Shown here piece by piece: positions 12,706 through 27,500 of a stretch of DNA of 64,000 nt (position 1 is its first letter; every line of letters begins with the position of its first letter). Under the pieces are notes generated by a model. It had not been told where the DNA came from. It searched no databases and was given only the letters and a program-made list of their open reading frames with translations. Made by a program: the position numbers and the translations under genes. Origin of the DNA: Chrysomallon squamiferum (taxonomy: Eukaryota; Mollusca; Gastropoda; Neomphalida; Peltospiridae); assembly GCA_012295275.1 (NCBI GenBank), contig CM022675.1, forward strand, positions 15,455,971 through 15,519,970. Direction: 5' to 3'.

Positions 12706-13849
12706 ATTATTAATCTTTTTTTTACAGGCAAATACTCAGCTAAAATTAGAATGGAATAATAACTTTTTTTCTCCAAAAAAGAACAAAACCCCTAAAACAA
12801 ACATAAATAAACATAAAATTTAAAAAAACAAAAACAACAACATATATTCAGGGCATTCCATTAATATTTTGTCATTTAATTTGTACAAGCTTAACCCTGT
12901 TTCAGCTGCCAGAACTATTACTTTTGGTTGTCCATTGAAGCAAATTAAATTAAAGTAAGCAAGAATTAAAAAGAAAACTCACTAAAAGCAGGTAAATATA
13001 TTTTTTCTGTTGTACTTATTTGTAATTTTATACATACATTTTGTTGTATATTTTTTATTATATTTTGAAATTATTATTTAATTACACAAGTTCAGAAGTT
13101 CAGAAAATCAATATAAATAAATAAATAAATAATATTTTCCCAAAATAATAATAATAATAATAATAATAAAAAATAACAATAAATAAAAATGATTAAGTAA
13201 ATATAATAATAAATTAATAAAAACTATCTCCCCCTAAAAAAATAAATATACTTGTTTTTTAAAACAGTATTTATTAAGGTAATTATTTATTTATGGGTAA
13301 ATGAAAGGTAACACTGAAGTGAAAAAACTAAAATTATATTTCTGGATTAATCAGATTATTTTAAAATAACTTATCCTTTACTTTTTTTTTAACATTTTAA
13401 CAGCCATTTAAATTAAAATACAAATCATCCGTGTCTATTAAAATTTAAATTAAAAATTAAGTTGTATCATGGATTTCAGCCATATTAAAAGAATGTTAAG
13501 TTTGCACTCTGTTTGTAGTGGGTTTTTTGTGAATATTAAAATATAGTCTGCCGTGAAAGAGCAATTTGATGTTCCACCTGATAGAAACATCCTGGATTTT
13601 CAATATTTGAAAATTAATAACCTGCTTTCATGAACTGCCATACTGAACTCAAACTAGTTTTCTTTGTCCTTTTCAGTCATTATGCTGCAACTGAAGCTGA
13701 TGTAAGTATAAACAGGGTGTGCAGTTTAGATAGCTTGTATTATTGTCATCACAATAAATTAAAATTTATTCATAATAAAGTTTAATTAATAGCCAAATCT
13801 TCATCAGAGAAGATTAATAAATATATTTTCAATTTGTGTTTGTTTCTTA
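11502..13849. other. Intergenic AT-rich DNA with microsatellites
   Basis: Holds poly(T) at about 12,518-12,537, (TA)n/(GTAT)n/(GT)n at 12,616-12,702 and (AAT)n at 13,145-13,170. A 66-codon frame from 12,080 has no splice or homology support. No gene is called. Confidence 0.5.
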
Positions 13850-14434
13850 CGATGGAGAACTGTCTGGTTTAGTGATGAGCCTCGATTTTTGCTTCGTCGA
13901 GCTGATGGAAGATGGACTAGTTTACAGACGTTGTGGTGAACGTTTTGCTGCAAACTGCATACAGGAAGCTGACAGATTTGGCAGTGGTAGTGTGATGGTG
14001 TGGGCAGCAATCTCACACACTGGCAGGACCAACCTGGTTCACATCCAAGGCAACTTAACAGCACAGAGATACTGAGATGAAATGTTGCAGCCACATGTTG
14101 CTCCAATTATGAATAATGGTAACTCTGTATTCCAGAACGACAATGTGAGACCACATACAGCCAGACTCACAACAGCATACCTACACAACAATAACATTCA
14201 GGTCCTGCCCTGGCTCTCTAAATGTCCGGATTTGAACCCTATAAAGCATTTATGGGACGAGTTGGATAGACGACTGAGGCAGCATCAACCACTGCCACAG
14301 AATCGTGCTCAGTTGGCGATATTACTACAGAGTGGGCCACCATTCCACAAGGAGTAATTCATAATGTCATTACTGCCATGGGAAGGAGATGTCAGGCAGT
14401 TCTGGACTCCCATGGTGGGCACACAAGGTATTGA
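13850..14434 (+). pseudogene. Tc1-like DDE transposase remnant
   Basis: Three reading frames together give the C-terminal catalytic part of a Tc1/mariner transposase (cut-and-paste DNA transposition). WFSDEPRFLLRRADGR is at about 13,868, then a frameshift, then FGSGSVMVWAAISHTGRTNL, VFQNDN and CPDLNPIKHLWDEL, and last a further frameshift to the natural end at TGA 14,432. An in-frame TGA stands at 14,073. The third acidic catalytic residue (E in the usual NPIEHLW) is K here. The N-terminal helix-turn-helix half and the terminal repeats are not visible. It is clearly dead. Confidence 0.9.
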
Positions 14435-14683
14435 TATTATACTTTTAGTCCGGTGGCAGGGACCGATAAGCGTGTATTGCAGTCCGTACAAAGTTTTGTT
14501 GCTGTTTCTATACCTCCGAGATGTGCTCTTTAAGAATCTGAATAATGCCACTCTGTCATCCTTGGGCAATCCGCACAATATGCAAATTAAGGCCGCCATT
14601 ACTGAAAATCTTGTTTTCGTCAGTATCTCAGTAACTATGCATGGTATCAAAATAATTTTGGTGTTTATTCAATGCTGTGAACA

Positions 14684-15587
14684 ACAACAATTGTTCTTCG
14701 TAACAGACATGGCTTCGAGATATAAGGCAATAGATATCTTCAATGCCACAGTCGACGCTGAGGCTTGGGATCTTAAACACTACTGTCTCCTGCAATCGTC
14801 TTTTGTAAATGTGGTTAACTGTGTCAGACACAAATAACTAGTTGGAATCGTTCTGTTGTTGAAGCTCTTCTCTTGAACGTGTTACGCACTGACTGTTAGA
14901 CGCTGCACAGCACACAATTGTCTTTGGAGACTAATTCCCGCCCAATATAGTTTCATGTCTTCTCAGAAACACACACATGCAATCGTGCTCACAATCAAAT
15001 TTAGGAGATTACTCACAGACATGTTGTTACCTGCCTGTGTACACGGCAGTGTCAGCAGGAAATACTGTTGCTCGTAAAAGACATTGATTCGAGATATAAG
15101 GCAACAGAAGCGTTCATTGCCACAATGGACGTTAAGGCTTGTGATCTTACACATTATTGTCTCCTACAATCATCTTTCGTAAATGTGGGTCTCTGGGTCA
15201 GATACGTATAACCAGTTGAAATCGTTCTGTTTTTGAAGCTGTTCTCTCTATCGTGTTACGCACTGACTCTAAGACGCTGCACAGCGCACAATCGTCTTCG
15301 GAGAGTAATTCCCGCCGAATGTAGTTTCGTGTCTTCTCGCTCTCAGAAACACACATACGAAATCGTGCTCACAATCAAATTTAGGTGACTACACACACAC
15401 ACGTCGTTAGCTGCCTGTATACACGGCGCTCGCAACAGAAACAATTGTTGCTGGTAAAAGAAATGGATTGGAGAAATAATGCAACTGATGCCTTCACTGC
15501 CACAAGGGAACCTGCGGCTAGCGATCATACACACCACTACCTCCTGCAATCATCTTCTGTAAATGTGGGTAACTGTAACCCACACAC
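14684..15587. repeat. Diverged tandem repeat, about 375-bp unit, three copies
   Basis: Related blocks start near 14,684, 15,057 and 15,437; each holds a variant of CTCCTGCAATCATCTTCTGT and of TTCTCAGAAACACACA. The third is cut short and runs directly into the first 559-bp satellite unit. Shared words with the satellite (TCAGAAA, CACACATACG) suggest the two families are related. Confidence 0.75.
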
Positions 15588-18500
15588 GCAGAACCTCTCT
15601 TAAACGAGCTTTAACAGTCAGCGCTTAATACAGTGGAAACAACTGCTTCGTAACAGAACGCATTCAGACGTGTCTGGTGTGTCTACGTACACTTGAAATT
15701 TACGTACTGGGAGTGTCTTCGAAGCCGGAGAAGAAATTAGTTTTCTTCCTACCTGCATATCTGTTTCCTTTCTCCTAGACTGTACCACGTCCTTTATATC
15801 ATCCGAATTGGTGTTTCCTCAGAAAACACACATAAGCACCACTAGTTTTCAACGAGATTTAAAGGTTTACTGTTTACGCCGTAGAGAGAACTGCTTGACA
15901 ACAGAACGCATTCAATGCTGATAGCTACGTCTACATACGATTCAAAGTTACATAGTACGAGAAGTTGAGAAGTTGGAGAAAAGTTCATTTTCCCGCTCAG
16001 CGCGTACTAGTCATTAAACACTACGCACACTCTTTGCTTTAAAAACTCTCTCTAGTACCATTGTAATGACTTTACCGTTCTCTTAATGTCTCAGAAATAC
16101 TGCTCGGCCATCTCCCTTATCTCTGTATTACACGAAACACAAACACGCAGAACCTCTCTTAAACGAGGTTTAACAGTCAGCGCGTAATCCAGTGCAAAGA
16201 ACTGCTTCATAACAGAACGCATTCCGACGTGTCTGGTGTGTCTACGTACACTTGAAATTTACGTACTGGGAGTGTCTTCGAAGCCGGAGAAGAAATTAGT
16301 TTTCTTCCTACCTGCATATCTGTTTCCTTTCTCGTAGACTGTACCACGTCGCTTCTATCATCCATATTGGTGTTTCCTCAGAAAACAAACACACTCACCA
16401 CAAGTTTTCAACGAGATTTAAATGTTTACTGTTTACGCCGTAGAGAGAACTGCTTGACAACAGAACGCATTCAATGCTGATAGCTACGTCTACATACGAT
16501 TCAAAGGTTACATAGTACGAGAAGTTGAGAAGTTGGAGAAAAATTCATTTTCCCGCTCAGCGCGTACTAGTCATTAAACAGTACGCACACTCTTTTCTTT
16601 GACAAATCTCTCTAGTACCATTGTAATGACTTTACCGTTCTCTTAGTGTCTCAGAAATACCGCTCGGCCATGTCCCTTATCTCTGCATTACACTAAACAC
16701 ACACACGCAGAACCTCTCTTAAACGAGGTTTAACAGTCAGCGCGTAATCCAGTTCAAAGAACTGCTTCGTAACAGAACGCATTCCGACGTGTCTGCTGTG
16801 TCTTCGTACACTTGAAATTTACGTACTGGGAGTGTCTTCGAAGCCGGAGAAGAAATTAGTTTTCTTCCTACCTGCATATCTGTTTCCTTTCTCCTAGACT
16901 GTACCACGTCCCTTATATCATCCGAATTGGTGTTTCCTCAGAAAACACACATACGCACCACTAGTTTTCAACGAGATTTAAAGGTTTACTGTTTACGCCG
17001 TAGAGAGAACTGCTTGACAACAGAACGCATTCAATGCTGATAGCTACGTCTACATACGATTCAAAGTTACATAGTACGAGAAGTTGACAAGTTGGAGAAA
17101 AGTTCATTTTCCCGCTCAGCGCGTACTAGTCATTAAACACTACGCACACTCTTTGCTTTCACAACTCTCTCTAGTACCATTGTAATGACTTTACCGTTCT
17201 CTTAGTGTCTCAGAAATACCGGTCGGCCATGTCCCTTATCTCTGTATTACACTAAACACACACACGCAGAACCTCTCTTAAACGAGGTTTAACAGTCAGC
17301 GCGTAATACAGTGTAAAGAACTGCTTCATAACAGAACGCATTCCGACGTGTCTGGTGTGTCTACGTACACTTGAAATTTACGTACTGGGAGTGTCTTCGA
17401 AGCCGGAGAAGAAATTAGTTTTCTTCCTACCTGCATATCTGTTTCCTTTCTCCTAGACTGTACCACGTCCCTTATATCATCCGAATTGGTGTTTCCTCAG
17501 AAAACACACATACGCACCAATAGTTTTCAACGAGATTTAAAGGTTTACTGTTTACGCCGTAGAGAGAACTGCTTGACAACAGAACGCATTCAATGCTGAT
17601 AGCTACGTCTACATACGATTCAAAGTTACATAGTACGAGAAGTTGAGAAGCTGGAGAAGAATTCATTTTCCCGCTCAGCGCGTACTAGTCATTAAACACT
17701 ACGCACACTCTTTGCTTTCACAACTCTCTCTAGTACCATTGTAATGACTTTACCGTTCTCTTAGTGTCTCAGAAATACCGCTCGGCCATGTCCCTTATCT
17801 CTGTATTACACTAAACACACACACGCAGAACCTCTCTTAAACGAGGTTTAACAGTCAGCGCGTAATCCAGTTCAAAGAACTGCTTCATAACAGAACGCAT
17901 TCCGACGTGTCTGCTGTGTCTTCGTACACTTGAAATTTACGTACTGGGAGTGTCTTCGAAGCCGGAGAAGAAATTAGTTTTCTTCCTACCTGCATATCTG
18001 TTTCCTTTCTCCTAGACTGTACCACGTCCCTTATATCATCCGAATTGGTGTTTCCTCAGAAAACACACATACGCACCACTAGTTTTCAACGAGATTTAAA
18101 GGTTTACTGTTTACGCCGTAGAGAGAACTGCTTGACAACAGAACGCATTCAATGCTGATAGCTACGTCTACATACGATTCAAAGTTACATAGTACGAGAA
18201 GTTGACAAGTTGGAGAAAAGTTCATTTTCCCGCTCAGCGCGTACTAGTCATTAAACACTACGCACACTCTTTGCTTTCACAACTCTCTCTAGTACCATTG
18301 TAATGACTTTACCGTTCTCTTAGTGTCTCAGAAATACCGGTCGGCCATGTCCCTTATCTCTGTATTACACTAAACACACACACGCAGAACCTCTCTTAAA
18401 CGAGGTTTAACAGTCAGCGCGTAATACAGTGTAAAGAACTGCTTCATAACAGAACGCATTCCGACGTGTCTGGTGTGTCTACGTACACTTGAAATTTACG

Positions 18501-21500
18501 TACTGGGAGTGTCTTCGAAGCCGGAGAAGAAATTAGTTTTCTTCCTACCTGCATATCTGTTTCCTTTCTCCTAGACTGTACCACGTCCCTTATATCATCC
18601 GAATTGGTGTTTCCTCAGAAAACACACATACGCACCACTAGTTTTCAACGAGATTTAAAGGTTTACTGTTTACGCCGTAGAGAGAACTGCTTGACAACAG
18701 AACGCATTCAATGCTGATAGCTACGTCTACATACGATTCAAAGTTACATAGTACGAGAAGTTGACAAGTTGGAGAAAAGTTCATTTTCCCGCTCAGAGAG
18801 TACTAGTCATTAAACAGTACGCACACTCTTTTGTTTGACAAATCTCTCTAGTACCATTGTAATGACTTTACCGTTCTCTTAGTGACTCAGAAATACCGCT
18901 CGGCCATGTCCCTTATCTCTGTATTACACTAAACACACACACGCAGAACCTCTCTTAAACGAGGTTTAACAGTCAGCGCGTAATCCAGTTCAAAGAACTG
19001 CTTCGTAACAGAACGCATTCCGACGTGTCTGCTGTGTCTTCGTACACTTGAAATTTACGTACTGGGAGTGTCTTCGAAGCCGGAGAAGAAATTAGTTTTC
19101 TTCCTACCTGCATATCTGTTTCCTTTCTCCTAGACTGTACCACGTCCCTTATATCATCCGAATTGGTGTTTCCTCAGAAAACACACATACGCACCACTAG
19201 TTTTCAACGAGATTTAAAGGTTTACTGTTTACGCCGTAGAGAGAACTGCTTGACAACAGAACGCATTCAATGCTGATAGCTACGTCTACATACGATTCAA
19301 AGTTACATAGTACGAGAAGTTGACAAGTTGGAGAAAAGTTCATTTTCCCGCTCAGCGCGTACTAGTCATTAAACACTACGCACACTCTTTGCTTTCACAA
19401 CTCTCTCTAGTACCATTGTAATGACTTTACCGTTCTCTTAGTGTCTCAGAAATACCGGTCGGCCATGTCCCTTATCTCTGTATTACACTAAACACACACA
19501 CGCAGAACCTCTCTTAAACGAGGTTTAACAGTCAGCGCGTAATCCAGTTCAAAGAACTGCTTCATAACAGAACGCATTCCGACGTGTCTGGTGTGTCTAC
19601 GTACACTTGAAATTTACGTACTGGGAGTGTCTTCGAAGCCGGAGAAGAAATTAGTTTTCTTCCTACCTGCATATCTGTTTCCTTTCTCCTAGACTGTACC
19701 ACGTCCCTTATATCATCCGAATTGGTGTTTCCTCAGAAAACACACATACGCACCACTAGTTTTCAACGAGATTTAAAGGTTTACTGTTTACGCCGTAGAG
19801 AGAACTGCTTGACAACAGAACGCATTCAATGCTGATAGCTACGTCTACATACGATTCAAAGTTACATAGTACGAGAAGTTGACAAGTTGGAGAAAAATTC
19901 ATTTTTCCCGCTCAGCGCGTACTAGTCATTAAACAGTACGCACACTCTTTTGTTTGACAAATCTCTCTAGTACCATTGTAATGACTTTACCGTTCTCTTA
20001 GTGTCTCAGAAATACCGGTCGGCCATGTCCCTTATCTCTGTATTACACTAAACACACACACGCAGAACCTCTCTTAAACGAGGTTTAACAGTCAGCGCGT
20101 AATACAGTGTAAAGAACTGCTTCATAACAGAACGCATTCCGACGTGTCTGGTGTGTCTACGTACACTTGAAATTTACGTACTGGGAGTGTCTTCGAAGCC
20201 GGAGAAGAAATTAGTTTTCTTCCTACCTGCATATCTGTTTCCTTTCTCCTAGACTGTACCACGTCCCTTATATCATCCGAATTGGTGTTTCCTCAGAAAA
20301 CACACATACGCACCACTAGTTTTCAACGAGATTTAAAGGTTTACTGTTTACGCCGTAGAGAGAACTGCTTGACAACAGAACGCATTCAATGCTGATAGCT
20401 ACGTCTACATACGATTCAAAGTTACATAGTACGAGAAGTTGACAAGTTGGAGAAAAGTTCATTTTCCCGCTCAGCGCGTACTAGTCATTAAACACTACGC
20501 ACACTCTTTGCTTTCACAACTCTCTCTAGTACCATTGTAATGACTTTACCGTTCTCTTAGTGTCTCAGAAATACCGGTCGGCCATGTCCCTTATCTCTGT
20601 ATTACACTAAACACACACACGCAGAACCTCTCTTAAACGAGGTTTAACAGTCAGCGCGTAATACAGTGTAAAGAACTGCTTCATAACAGAACGCATTCCG
20701 ACGTGTCTGGTGTGTCTACGTACACTTGAAATTTACGTACTGGGAGTGTCTTCGAAGCCGGAGAAGAAATTAGTTTTCTTCCTACCTGCATATCTGTTTC
20801 CTTTCTCCTAGACTGTACCACGTCCCTTATATCATCCGAATTGGTGTTTCCTCAGAAAACACACATACGCACCACTAGTTTTCAACGAGATTTAAAGGTT
20901 TACTGTTTACGCCGTAGAGAGAACTGCTTGACAACAGAACGCATTCAATGCTGATAGCTACGTCTACATACGATTCAAAGTTACATAGTACGAGAAGTTG
21001 ACAAGTTGGAGAAAAATTCATTTTTCCGCTCAGAGAGTACTAGTCATTAAACACTACGCACACTCTTTGCTTTCACAACTCTCTCTAGTACCATTGTAAT
21101 GACTTTACCGTTCTCTTAGTGTCTCAGAAATACCGGTCGGCCATGTCCCTTATCTCTGTATTACACTAAACACACACACGCAGAACCTCTCTTAAACGAG
21201 GTTTAACAGTCAGCGCGTAATACAGTGTAAAGAACTGCTTCATAACAGAACGCATTCCGACGTGTCTGGTGTGTCTACGTACACTTGAAATTTACGTACT
21301 GGGAGTGTCTTCGAAGCCGGAGAAGAAATTAGTTTTCTTCCTACCTGCATATCTGTTTCCTTTCTCCTAGACTGTACCACGTCCCTTATATCATCCGAAT
21401 TGGTGTTTCCTCAGAAAACACACATACGCACCACTAGTTTTCAACGAGATTTAAAGGTTTACTGTTTACGCCGTAGAGAGAACTGCTTGACAACAGAACG

Positions 21501-24500
21501 CATTCAATGCTGATAGCTACGTCTACATACGATTCAAAGTTACATAGTACGAGAAGTTGACAAGTTGGAGAAAAGTTCATTTTCCCGCTCAGCGCGTACT
21601 AGTCATTAAACACTACGCACACTCTTTGCTTTCACAACTCTCTCTAGTACCATTGTAATGACTTTACCGTTCTCTTAGTGTCTCAGAAATACCGCTCGGC
21701 CATGTCCCTTATCTCTGTATTACACTAAACACACACACGCAGAACCTCTCTTAAACGAGGTTTAACAGTCAGCGCGTAATACAGTGTAAAGAACTGCTTC
21801 ATAACAGAACGCATTCCGACGTGTCTGGTGTGTCTACGTACACTTGAAATTTACGTACTGGGAGTGTCTTCGAAGCCGGAGAAGAAATTAGTTTTCTTCC
21901 TACCTGCATATCTGTTTCCTTTCTCCTAGACTGTACCACGTCCCTTATATCATCCGAATTGGTGTTTCCTCAGAAAACACACATACGCACCACTAGTTTT
22001 CAACGAGATTTAAAGGTTTACTGTTTACGCCGTAGAGAGAACTGCTTGACAACAGAACGCATTCAATGCTGATAGCTACGTCTACATACGATTCAAAGTT
22101 ACATAGTACGAGAAGTTGAGAAGTCGGAGAAGAATTCATTTTCCCGCTCAGCGCGTACTAGTCATTAAACAGTACGCACACTCTTTTGCTTTCACAAATC
22201 TCTCTAGTACCATTGTAATGACTTTACCGTTCTCTTAGTGTCTCAGAAATACCGGTCGGCCATGTCCCTTATCTCTGTATTACACTAAACACACACACGC
22301 AGAACCTCTCTTAAACGAGGTTTAACAGTCAGCGCGTAATACAGTGTAAAGAACTGCTTCATAACAGAACGCATTCCGACGTGTCTGGTGTGTCTACGTA
22401 CACTTGAAATTTACGTACTGGGAGTGTCTTCGAAGCCGGAGAAGAAATTAGTTTTCTTCCTACCTGCATATCTGTTTCCTTTCTCCTAGACTGTACCACG
22501 TCCCTTATATCATCCGAATTGGTGTTTCCTCAGAAAACACACATACGCACCACTAGTTTTCAACGAGATTTAAAGGTTTACTGTTTACGCCGTAGAGAGA
22601 ACTGCTTGACAACAGAACGCATTCAATGCTGATAGCTACGTCTACATACGATTCAAAGTTACATAGTACGAGAAGTTGACAAGTTGGAGAAAAGTTCATT
22701 TTCCCGCTCAGCGCGTACTAGTCATTAAACAGTACGCACACTCTTTTGTTTCACAAATCTCTCTAGTACCATTGTAATGACTTTACCGTTCTCTTAGTGT
22801 CTCAGAAATACCGCTCGGCCATGTCCCTTATCTCTGTATTACACTAAACACACACACGCAGAACCTCTCTTAAACGAGGTTTAACAGTCAGCGCGTAATA
22901 CAGTTCAAAGAACTGCTTCATAACAGAACGCATTCCGACGTGTCTGCTGTGTCTTCGTACACTTGAAATTTACGTACTGGGAGTGTCTTCGAAGCCGGAG
23001 AAGAAATTAGTTTTCTTCCTACCTGCATATCTGTTTCCTTTCTCCTAGACTGTACCACGTCCCTTATATCATCCGAATTGGTGTTTCCTCAGAAAACACA
23101 CATACGCACCACTAGTTTTCAACGAGATTTAAAGGTTTACTGTTTACGCCGTAGAGAGAACTGCTTGACAACAGAACGCATTCAATGCTGATAGCTACGT
23201 CTACATACGATTCAAAGTTACATAGTACGAGAAGTTGACAAGTTGGAGAAAAATTCATTTTCCCGCTCAGCGCGTACTAGTCATTAAACACTACGCACAC
23301 TCTTTGCTTTCACAACTCTCTAGTACCATTGTAATGACTTTACCGTTCTCTTAGTGTCTCAGAAATACCGCTCGGCCATGTCCCTTATCTCTGTATTACA
23401 CTAAACACACACACGCAGAACCTCTCTTAAACGAGGTTTAACAGTCAGCGCGTAATACAGTGTAAAGAACTGCTTCATAACAGAACGCATTCCGACGTGT
23501 CTGGTGTGTCTACGTACACTTGAAATTTACGTACTGGGAGTGTCTTCGAAGCCGGAGAAGAAATTAGTTTTCTTCCTACCTGCATATCTGTTTCCTTTCT
23601 CCTAGACTGTACCACGTCCCTTATATCATCCGAATTGGTGTTTCCTCAGAAAACACACATACGCACCACTAGTTTTCAACGAGATTTAAAGGTTTACTGT
23701 TTACGCCGTAGAGAGAACTGCTTGACAACAGAACGCATTCAATGCTGATAGCTACGTCTACATACGATTCAAAGTTACATAGTACGAGAAGTTGACAAGT
23801 TGGAGAAAAGTTCATTTTCCCGCTCAGCGCGTACTAGTCATTAAACAGTACGCACACTCTTTTGTTTGACAAATCTCTCTAGTACCATTGTAATGACTTT
23901 ACCGTTCTCTTAGTGTCTCAGAAATACCGGTCGGCCATGTCCCTTATCTCTGTATTACACTAAACACACACACGCAGAACCTCTCTTAAACGAGGTTTAA
24001 CAGTCAGCGCGTAATCCAGTTCAAAGAACTGCTTCATAACAGAACGCATTCCGACGTGTCTGGTGTGTCTACGTACACTTGAAATTTACGTACTGGGAGT
24101 GTCTTCGAAGCCGGAGAAGAAATTAGTTTTCTTCCTACCTGCATATCTGTTTCCTTTCTCCTAGACTGTACCACGTCCCTTATATCATCCGAATTGGTGT
24201 TTCCTCAGAAAACACACATACGCACCACTAGTTTTCAACGAGATTTAAAGGTTTACTGTTTACGCCGTAGAGAGAACTGCTTGACAACAGAACGCATTCA
24301 ATGCTGATAGCTACGTCTACATACGATTCAAAGTTACATAGTACGAGAAGTTGAGAAGTTGGAGAAAAATTCATTTTCCCGCTCAGCGCGTACTAGTCAT
24401 TAAACACTACGCACACTCTTTGCTTTCACAACTCTCTCTAGTACCATTGTAATGACTTTACCGTTCTCTTAGTGTCTCAGAAATACCGGTCGGCCATGTC

Positions 24501-27500
24501 CCTTATCTCTGTATTACACTAAACACACACACGCAGAACCTCTCTTAAACGAGGTTTAACAGTCAGCGCGTAATACAGTGTAAAGAACTGCTTCATAACA
24601 GAACGCATTCCGACGTGTCTGGTGTGTCTACGTACACTTGAAATTTACGTACTGGGAGTGTCTTCGAAGCCGGAGAAGAAATTAGTTTTCTTCCTACCTG
24701 CATATCTGTTTCCTTTCTCCTAGACTGTACCACGTCCCTTATATCATCCGAATTGGTGTTTCCTCAGAAAACACACATACGCACCACTAGTTTTCAACGA
24801 GATTTAAAGGTTTACTGTTTACGCCGTAGAGAGAACTGCTTGACAACAGAACGCATTCAATGCTGATAGCTACGTCTACATACGATTCAAAGTTACATAG
24901 TACGAGAAGTTGAGAAGTTGGAGAAAAATTCATTTTCCCGCTCAGCGCGTACTAGTCATTAAACACTACGCACACTCTTTGCTTTCACAACTCTCTCTAG
25001 TACCATTGTAATGACTTTACCGTTCTCTTAGTGTCTCAGAAATACCGCTCGGCCATGTCCCTTATCTCTGTATTACACTAAACACACACACGCAGAACCT
25101 CTCTTAAACGAGGTTTAACAGTCAGCGCGTAATCCAGTTCAAAGAACTGCTTCATAACAGAACGCATTCCGACGTGTCTGCTGTGTCTTCGTACACTTGA
25201 AATTTACGTACTGGGAGTGTCTTCGAAGCCGGAGAAGAAATTAGTTTTCTTCCTACCTGCATATCTGTTTCCTTTCTCCTAGACTGTACCACGTCCCTTA
25301 TATCATCCGAATTGGTGTTTCCTCAGAAAACACACATACGCACCACTAGTTTTCAACGAGATTTAAAGGTTTACTGTTTACGCCGTAGAGAGAACTGCTT
25401 GACAACAGAACGCATTCAATGCTGATAGCTACGTCTACATACGATTCAAAGTTACATAGTACGAGAAGTTGACAAGTTGGAGAAAAATTCATTTTCCCGC
25501 TCAGCGCGTACTAGTCATTAAACACTACGCACACTCTTTGCTTTCACAACTCTCTCTAGTACCATTGTAATGACTTTACCGTTCTCTTAGTGTCTCAGAA
25601 ATACCGGTCGGCCATGTCCCTTATCTCTGTATTACACGAAACACACACACGCAGAACCTCTCTTAAACGAGGTTTAACAGTCAGCGCGTAATACAGTGTA
25701 AAGAACTGCTTCATAACAGAACGCATTCCGACGTGTCTGGTGTGTCTACGTACACTTGAAATTTACGTACTGGGAGTGTCTTCGAAGCCGGAGAAGAAAT
25801 TAGTTTTCTTCCTACCTGCATATCTGTTTCCTTTCTCCTAGACTGTACCACGTCCCTTATATCATCCGAATTGGTGTTTCCTCAGAAAACACACATACGC
25901 ACCACTAGTTTTCAACGAGATTTAAAGGTTTACTGTTTACGCCGTAGAGAGAACTGCTTGACAACAGAACGCATTCAATGCTGATAGCTACGTCTACATA
26001 CGATTCAAGGTTACATAGTACGAGAAGTTGAGAAGTTGGAGAAGAATTCATTTTCCCGCTCAGCGCGTACTAGTCATTAAACACTACGCACACTCTTTGC
26101 TTTCACAACTCTCTCTAGTACCATTGTAATGACTTTACCGTTCTCTTAGTGTCTCAGAAATACCGGTCGGCCATGTCCCTTATCTCTGTATTACACTAAA
26201 CACACACACGCAGAACCTCTCTTAAACGAGGTTTAACAGTCAGCGCGTAATACAGTGTAAAGAACTGCTTCATAACAGAACGCATTCCGACGTGTCTGGT
26301 GTGTCTACGTACACTTGAAATTTACGTACTGGGAGTGTCTTCGAAGCCGGAGAAGAAATTAGTTTTCTTCCTACCTGCATATCTGTTTCCTTTCTCCTAG
26401 ACTGTACCACGTCCCTTATATCATCCGAATTGGTGTTTCCTCAGAAAACACACATACGCACCACTAGTTTTCAACGAGATTTAAAGGTTTACTGTTTACG
26501 CCGTAGAGAGAACTGCTTGACAACAGAACGCATTCAATGCTGATAGCTACGTCTACATACGATTCAAAGTTAAATAGTACGAGAAGATGAGAAGTTGGAG
26601 AAAAATTCATTTTTCCGCTCAGAGCGTACTAGTCATTAAACAGTACGCACACTCTTTTGTTTGACAAATCTCTCTAGTACCATTGTAATGACTTTACCGT
26701 TCTCTTAGTGTCTCAGAAATACCGCTCGGCCATGTCCCTTATCTCTGTATTACACTAAACACACACACGCAGAACCTCTCTTAAACGAGGTTTAACAGTC
26801 AGCGCGTAATACAGTGTAAAGAACTGCTTCATAACAGAACGCATTCCGACGTGTCTGGTGTGTCTACGTACACTTGAAATTTACGTACTGGGAGTGTCTT
26901 CGAAGCCGGAGAAGAAATTAGTTTTCTTCCTACCTGCATATCTGTTTCCTTTCTCCTAGACTGTACCACGTCCCTTATATCATCCGAATTGGTGTTTCCT
27001 CAGAAAACACACATACGCACCACTAGTTTTCAACGAGATTTAAAGGTTTACTGTTTACGCCGTAGAGAGAACTGCTTGACAACAGAACGCATTCAATGCT
27101 GATAGCTACGTCTACATACGATTCAAAGTTAAATAGTACGAGAAGATGAGAAGTTGGAGAAAAATTCATTTTTCCGCTCAGAGCGTACTAGTCATTAAAC
27201 ACTACGCACACTCTTTTTTTCACAAATCTCTCTAGTACCATTGTAATGACTTTACCGTTCTCTTAGTGTCTCAGAAATACCGGTCGGCCATGTCCCTTAT
27301 CTCTGTATTACACTAAACACACACACGCAGAACCTCTCTTAAACGAGGTTTAACAGTCAGCGCGTAATACAGTGTAAAGAACTGCTTCATAACAGAACGC
27401 ATTCCGACGTGTCTGGTGTGTCTACGTACACTTGAAATTTACGTACTGGGAGTGTCTTCGAAGCCGGAGAAGAAATTAGTTTTCTTCCTACCTGCATATC

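Noticed and set aside
14364-14837. 157-codon plus-strand frame
   Set aside because: It starts out of frame inside the Tc1 remnant and runs into the 375-bp repeat; it is a chance fusion.
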